Below are positions 59,168 through 64,000 of a DNA stretch of 64,000 nt, one piece after another. The position numbers and the translations under genes are program-made. This DNA comes from Sclerotinia nivalis. Its lineage: Eukaryota > Ascomycota > Leotiomycetes > Helotiales > Sclerotiniaceae. Within the stretch, counting starts at the first letter, position 1, and each line of letters begins with the position of its first letter. Location of the stretch: positions 6,758,001-6,822,000 of the forward strand of contig JAPEIS010000001.1 of NCBI GenBank assembly GCA_029531795.1, in the 5' to 3' direction. Below the pieces are notes generated by a model, which saw only the letters and a program-made list of their open reading frames with translations, made no database searches and was not told where the DNA came from.

Positions 59168-62100
59168 CTAACCGCTATATTGAAACCTAGTGGCCTCAAG
59201 TCGGCCCAAACCATCCCTAGGAGCAACATAACGTCTCCGATAAGTGTTTGTAAAGTCTTGCAATAAGCTGCGAACTTTTCGGACACCATCATGACCGATA
59301 CTAAGCTTTTCTCGAATGCTGTTCATCAATCGGTCGATATCGGCTTCCCTGACGGTTCCAGCTGGCAGCATGCGCAGAATGCCATCGACCCAACTGGTAG
59401 TTTCTTGTGGTAGGATTTCAAACAAACCAAGAAGAACACCACTGCCATCAGTAAAGCAGTCTCCCGGGAAACTAATCATCATGCCTTTCATGATTCCTTT
59501 TACTAACTCATTGCCATTGGCAAGAATAAGCTGCCGGACCAATTGTTGAATCTCGGGCGGATTTATGTTAGAGGCTGAACTTGAAGGATTGTCACCACCG
59601 TAGCTGATGACATCTCGGAGGTAGTGCAGAACTGCAGAGAGAGGTTCGCGTTGCTCGAGATCTAAAGCAGCTATGGCAGCCCTGAAAATTGGCGTGAATA
59701 GTTGCGATCGAATCATTTTATGAGGGTAGTATAGTAAGGCGTCAAGTAAGAGACGGTAGAAATCCTCGATAACATCAGGGAGATCTTGAGGTGGAAGATC
59801 AGTCATTGCCTTCAACATCGCTGTCGACTGGGCTTCAAAGAAGGTGTAGATTGATTCTGTCGTTTGTTCGTCGACGTGCTCTCGATCCTCGGAGAACTCA
59901 CGCAAGATAGCACTCGTAACCCACAAGAAACAGCCCTGTCGTGACGCTGCGAAGCCTTCTGCGAGTTTGTTGGCCATCTGAGGAAGGAGAGGAGCCATTG
60001 ATGTTCGATATGATATGATCATATATCTCCATGTACGGCAAACTCTCTCACAAATTGGAGTGAAAGTCATAAATGAATCTAAGATAGTCGACAAAATGGG
60101 AAAGATCTCTTGGCAGTATTTTACAGCTGGATTGTCCTGATTTGGCTCAATCCAAGGACTAACGATCTGTATAAATAATGTAATCAGTTGCATATGATCT
60201 AGATTCTTGTCAGTAGATTTTTCGACAAGCTCAGTCGGAGAAGATACTTACCAGCAACTTTAAGCTTTGATTCTTCATCGTTGGCTTGATTTGCCAGGGC
60301 CATTAGCCTAGCCATCAATGGATCACAATATAATTTTAGGAGTTGATATGTTTGTGTTGGTGGTTGAACAGCAACAACAGATGCAACACCTTCCGTGAGT
60401 TCTTCCTGACTGACTCCTGGTAATTTGTCGAGAGTCTGATCGTAGAACTGCTGCAATTGTACTACTTGGCCACCAAGCAAGTGTTTGCAATCACTGCAAA
60501 TGAATTTCATCGCCATGGCAGCTGCTCGGACAATTTCCTTCGAGTCGGTTGAGAACGAAGATACAATATATTGAAATTGAGACTCAAGAAATTCGGGATG
60601 ATTAGAAGTCCACTCCGTATAACGACCTAATACCATAATAGTTGCAAATCGAAGTTTTTCGTGATGAGGAATTTGAACCAGGAGAGGTATGATCTGAGGA
60701 AGTATGATGTCCTCATCTTTGTCGACCAATCTTCCCATCGCACGCATCCCAAAGAGAGGTGCTTCAAGTTGTTGCCAATGTGGAACAGAGGCTTCGGTCG
60801 CATGACTAGCGTAAGAACCCATCCAGGACTTAATAGCATCGTAAACTTTTGTGAGGCACGGCGTGACGCCCATAATCTCACAACAATCTTTGAGGACGTC
60901 CCCCATATGGTGGCGGAATTCCCGAAACTTTTCCTCTGCATCCCTGTCGCCATCGAACAAGTCCGTTTCATCCGCGCCATCTGCTGTAGGAAATTCCAGA
61001 TGCTTCATCATAATGTCAACAAGACTAGAGTATACGTCCACGTATTGCATACGAGCTTCGATGTACTTCTCGAGGATGAGATAGAGTTTGAGCTCGTACC
61101 AGAAGATGAAAGTAAGGGAAATCGCATCTTTATCAAAATCTCTGTGAGTACATTCCAAAATCGCCTCGACCAAAGGTCGGAAAACCTTAGGCTCACGAGC
61201 AATCAGGACAACCCATGCTTCACCAGCTTCGGCAAAAATGCGAGTAAAGCCTTTAAATGACTCCGAATCTTCGTCTTGGGCAGCTTGCGCAATACGAGGC
61301 TGAAGCGCCAATACACGAGGCAAAAGTATCTCGATGGCAGGCATGTACTCGTCAACCTCACGAGTCTCCTTAAATATAGAACACAGACATTCTGTTGCAG
61401 CTTCGAAAGAGCGGTCGTTATTCAAGGCATTGAGGATTACCGGCAGAAGAGGTGAATTAACTATGTCGGCAACAGGTACTTCGCGTAGCCAAGATGTAAT
61501 GACTTCAAGTAGTTGTGGATTTGTAGCGGCCGATTCTGTGCGATGCTTCTTAGCCTTCCGCATCATTTTTCAAGGGGATTATTACGTACCAGACGATTGT
61601 GCGTATGCAATCAACAACTGTACAACTTGAGCGGTATTGTCTCCCAATAGTTCCTGAGTTCTCTGTTGAAGCTCATCTTCCTAATTGACGCATTAGACTT
61701 GAATATTCCCAATAACATTTCGACCACCCCAAGTCGGTTCACCTGCTCCGGGAATGGTGTGCTTCGGCCCACATACTGTCAAAGTAATTTTTCGTCCCTC
61801 GGTGACTTCTTCTGGGAGAACTTTCAAGAAATCTAGGACACAGGCGAGACTTTCTGCGGAGCTCCCCAATGTTGATACAACCATCGGCACCACATCCTTC
61901 CAAGTTGTCATCTGAATAGCTAAGATGGCCAAGCAAACGCATAGTTGGATTCGAATCGGTCGTGGCCCTGTCGCAAATACTTTCAATAACTCTAGAAGTT
62001 GATTTCGTAGCGCTGGTAACGAGTCGCCTGGTATTTGTTGAATGTCATAGGTGATCTATAAGATTAGATTTTAACCCGAAGAGATGGGGTTCGTGATCAT

Positions 62101-62400
62101 ATACCTTTCCTCTCAAAGTAGTAGCGGCGAAGAGCTTCGCATCGGGCTCCGCATCTGACGATAGGATGCCAATCGTAATCTGCCATGCCTCTCCCTACAA
62201 GAAAAGTGAGCCTGCGTCAACGACAAATGGGTTTGGCGCAAAGGCGTCGAAAAACAACCTACCGACTTCTGGAAACTCTCTAGAAAACTATGTGCGGCCT
62301 CCTTTTGTCCCCGCTGACCATCGCGCATGGTATTTAAAGCCGCAATAACAGGAGTGAAGGCACTCTGCGGGCCAGTCCCGTTCGTAGAAACAGCGACCAT
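59168..62400 (-). CDS. MTR10: Nuclear import receptor Mtr10 / transportin-SR (karyopherin beta)
   Basis: Model: complement of join 59168-60198, 60252-61535, 61590-61680, 61777-62055, 62105-62194, 62263-62400, 970 residues. The N-terminus (SAFTPVIAALNTM, QKEAAHSFLESFQKS, EAWQITIGIL, FAATTLRGKI) is the importin-beta N-terminal HEAT region. Typical Mtr10/TNPO3 blocks follow: LREVPVADIVNSPLLPVI, FFWYELK-like FIFWYELKLYLI, FRHHMGDVLKDCCEIMG, APLFGMRAMGR and FICSDCKHLL. The C-terminus DFTNTYRRRYVAPRDGLGRL is conserved. Mtr10 imports SR-type RNA-binding proteins and functions in tRNA traffic. Length equals that of the family. Introns are 49-96 nt. The start ATG at 62400 has no better upstream alternative. 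The gene is divergent from SmE. Confidence 0.95.
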
Positions 62401-62874
62401 TTTGATGGAGGGGCAAGGTCTTGGAGACAATAACAGATTAACGGCGCGATGTAGTCATGTACACTTCGTAAACTTATCGTAGAGAAAGTTGCCGAATATG
62501 AAAGTATTTAGAAAGAGGAATTAAAAGTATCAACAATAGGTTATGAAATTTTGGTGGTTGTGGTTTTTTCTTGGAAAGAATCAGAATGTTCTTTTGTTTG
62601 TAAGTAACAGGGTGAACTTGTCTGCCCGTTTAAAGTTGGTTGCTGCAGCGAAATAAAGTTTTAGTGCCGTTTCGAACGGCAGCCTTGTGAAAGAAGTAGC
62701 AGCTTAAGGTGCACGTTAACCAACCGCGTCGAGAATTTTAAAGATTTGACCAGGAGTTTAAAGGATTCAAACCCAACTCTCTCACCACTCAATCAATCTA
62801 TCGAGAAATCGTTTGTGTCCTCAAGGGCTGTGTTTAAGAGCGTTTATTTCAACAAAGTTCAATTAAATTTCATC
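62401..62874. promoter_or_regulatory. Shared divergent upstream region, MTR10 / SME1
   Basis: These 474 bp separate the start codons of two divergent housekeeping genes, an import receptor for splicing factors and a core snRNP protein. No named motif was identified. Confidence 0.55.
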
Positions 62875-63272
62875 ATGAATCGAGGTGGTGGAGGTGGCCG
62901 AAAGGTCCTTCTTCCCCCAATCAACTTCATCTTCAAGCTTCTTCAACAGCATACGCCAGTATCAATTTGGTTGTACGAGCAATTGGGAATCAGAATTGAG
63001 GGAAAGATCAGAGTGCGCGCACAAAATTCTCCTTCCTGGTCATGATGTTTTACTAATCGATGGGCTTCCAGGGCTTCGACGAATTCATGAATTTGGTGCT
63101 CGATGATGCAATGGAGGTTAAGCAAGCTACAAAGGACAAAGCGGAGAGTCGTAGGGCGCTGGGTTAGTTTTTGGATTATACGAGCCTTGAAGAATAATTT
63201 CACTAATATGGCCCAGGACAAATTCTATTGAAGGGTGATAACGTGTCGTTGATCCAGAGCGCAAGTGGATAA
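62875..63272 (+). CDS. SME1: Small nuclear ribonucleoprotein SmE
   Basis: Model: join 62875-63012, 63072-63162, 63217-63272, 94 residues. The protein shows the SmE hallmarks: a Gly-rich start (MNRGGGGGRKVLLPP), INFIFKLLQQHTPVSIWLYE (Sm1 strand pattern), RIEGKIRGFDEFMNLVLDDA, and the Sm2 motif ILLKGDNVSLIQSA. SmE is one of seven proteins in the ring around the Sm site of U1, U2, U4 and U5 snRNAs, so it acts in the nucleus in pre-mRNA splicing. Introns are 59 and 54 nt; the first donor is GTGCGC. Length agrees with the family. Confidence 0.97.
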
Positions 63273-63405
63273 GAGACTATGGGAAGGCGTACATGCAGAA
63301 TGGGTTATTATGAGAATAAAAAGTACTGCAAGGCCTGCACCATGAGTTTTAGGGGAGTTCTTCGGCCATCTGGCTTCATATCGAGTTGTTTATTTTGAGG
63401 TGGAT

Positions 63406-64000
63406 CTATTCTCTGGACACAAGACCATCTTTAATCTCACCATCTCCCAAGAAAAGTCCGTGGAGAAGGCTATCATGCTCTCCTACTGGCACTGATTTTT
63501 CTGCTCCAGACTTTAAGAATTGCTCCTGAAGAGCCAAACCATAGAGCAATACATTTGTTCCTGGATTCGCTGGATCCGGAATTTGTGAACCTGACTGCTG
63601 CCTGTATCGATGCAAGAAGTAGTCGTAGAACCCTTTTCCATGACCAAGGCGTCTTATAAAGTTAGTTTTAGGATCAATGTCAAAGGCTACCCCAGGCAAG
63701 AGTATCATATCTAAGCCACCTTTGCTCGAAACAGTCTCCAATATACTCTCTCGTTCACCCACAGTCTCTGCAGGGATTGTGGGTATTCCCCAACTATCTC
63801 TTTCCAGGGCTTCAAAATCTGCAAGGCTGCGAAGGTCCACCATATCCATTACGGAACGGGGTGTATCAGGTGACGGGGACGTAGATTTATGAAGGTAAGG
63901 TACGAAGACCTGTTTGCCAGATTCCAAGGCGTGACGTACAATTGCATCAGTTTGTAATTCCCCAGTCGGCATAGCAAGATATATCGCTATTCGTTTGGCC
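63406..64000 (-). CDS. FAU1: 5-formyltetrahydrofolate cyclo-ligase, 5' end off window
   Basis: The minus-strand frame is open from the window edge to a TAG at 63406, 197 residues, and starts inside the protein (AKRIAIYLAMPTGELQT). Diagnostic parts are QVFVPYLHKS, DMILLPGVAFD, the ATP/phosphate-binding GHGKGFYDYFLHRY, and the conserved end region (VPVGEHD). The enzyme converts 5-formyl-THF to 5,10-methenyl-THF with ATP, feeding the one-carbon pool. The N-terminal part, probably a further exon, lies beyond base 64000. The gene converges on SmE with 133 bp between stops. Confidence 0.92.
   Translation of the reverse strand, partial: AKRIAIYLAMPTGELQTDAIVRHALESGKQVFVPYLHKSTSPSPDTPRSVMDMVDLRSLADFEALERDSWGIPTIPAETVGERESILETVSSKGGLDMILLPGVAFDIDPKTNFIRRLGHGKGFYDYFLHRYRQQSGSQIPDPANPGTNVLLYGLALQEQFLKSGAEKSVPVGEHDSLLHGLFLGDGEIKDGLVSRE

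Noticed and set aside
58744..59190. 148-codon plus-strand ORF
   Set aside because: Overlaps the 3' end of Mtr10 on the other strand, has no domain and no splice support.
1..64000. Biosynthetic gene cluster centred on the enoyl reductase and MFS transporter
   Set aside because: No synthase, P450 or pathway regulator lies nearby; the reductase, transporter and S41 peptidase are separated by unrelated genes.

Overview
The window looks like nuclear DNA of a filamentous ascomycete (Pezizomycotina). Most genes are split by short introns of about 45-140 nt with GT...AG ends and CTAAC-like branch sites, intergenic DNA is AT-rich, and the gene set includes an FlbA-type RGS protein, a MOB3/phocein protein and a serine/threonine-rich GPI protein. 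A Sclerotiniaceae/Leotiomycetes origin (Botrytis or Sclerotinia-like) is my impression only; nothing in the window proves it. No rRNA, tRNA, CRISPR array or intact transposon was recognised. Exon structures were assembled by hand from splice signals and reading frame. Every spliced model given closes in frame except the sulfite oxidase, which has one extra base.

Left part (1-19.1 kb): a gene fragment running off the left edge, an AT-rich RIP-like relic (about 1.1-1.7 kb), a J-domain membrane protein (+), an MFS sugar transporter (-), a GPI-type wall protein with a remarkable every-second-residue asparagine tract (+), a glycine-zipper protein (-), a sulfite oxidase-type molybdoenzyme with a frameshift (-), an MDR-type enoyl reductase (-) and a secreted S41 peptidase (-).

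Middle (19.1-35.1 kb): a stretch with ORF relics but no clear gene, then a coiled-coil hypothetical (+), mitochondrial L-2-hydroxyglutarate dehydrogenase (+), MOB3/phocein (-) sharing a short divergent upstream region with the zinc-chaperone GTPase ZNG1 (+), and flbA (-), a negative regulator of G-protein signalling.

A gene-poor tract follows (35.1-48.2 kb). It holds simple repeats, a strong triple heat-shock element beside a 40-codon ORF, and a possible small spliced membrane protein.

Right part (48.2-64 kb): a membrane-anchored histidine phosphatase (-), coding relics, a secreted acid sphingomyelinase-like phosphodiesterase (-), a putative transcription factor with two cysteine-rich modules (+), the nuclear import receptor Mtr10 (-), the spliceosomal core protein SmE (+) and the 3' part of 5-formyltetrahydrofolate cyclo-ligase (-), cut by the window edge. 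Most genes are ordinary housekeeping or signalling genes with no evident pathway cluster. The accessory interest lies in the repeat-rich proteins, the heat-shock array and the relics.
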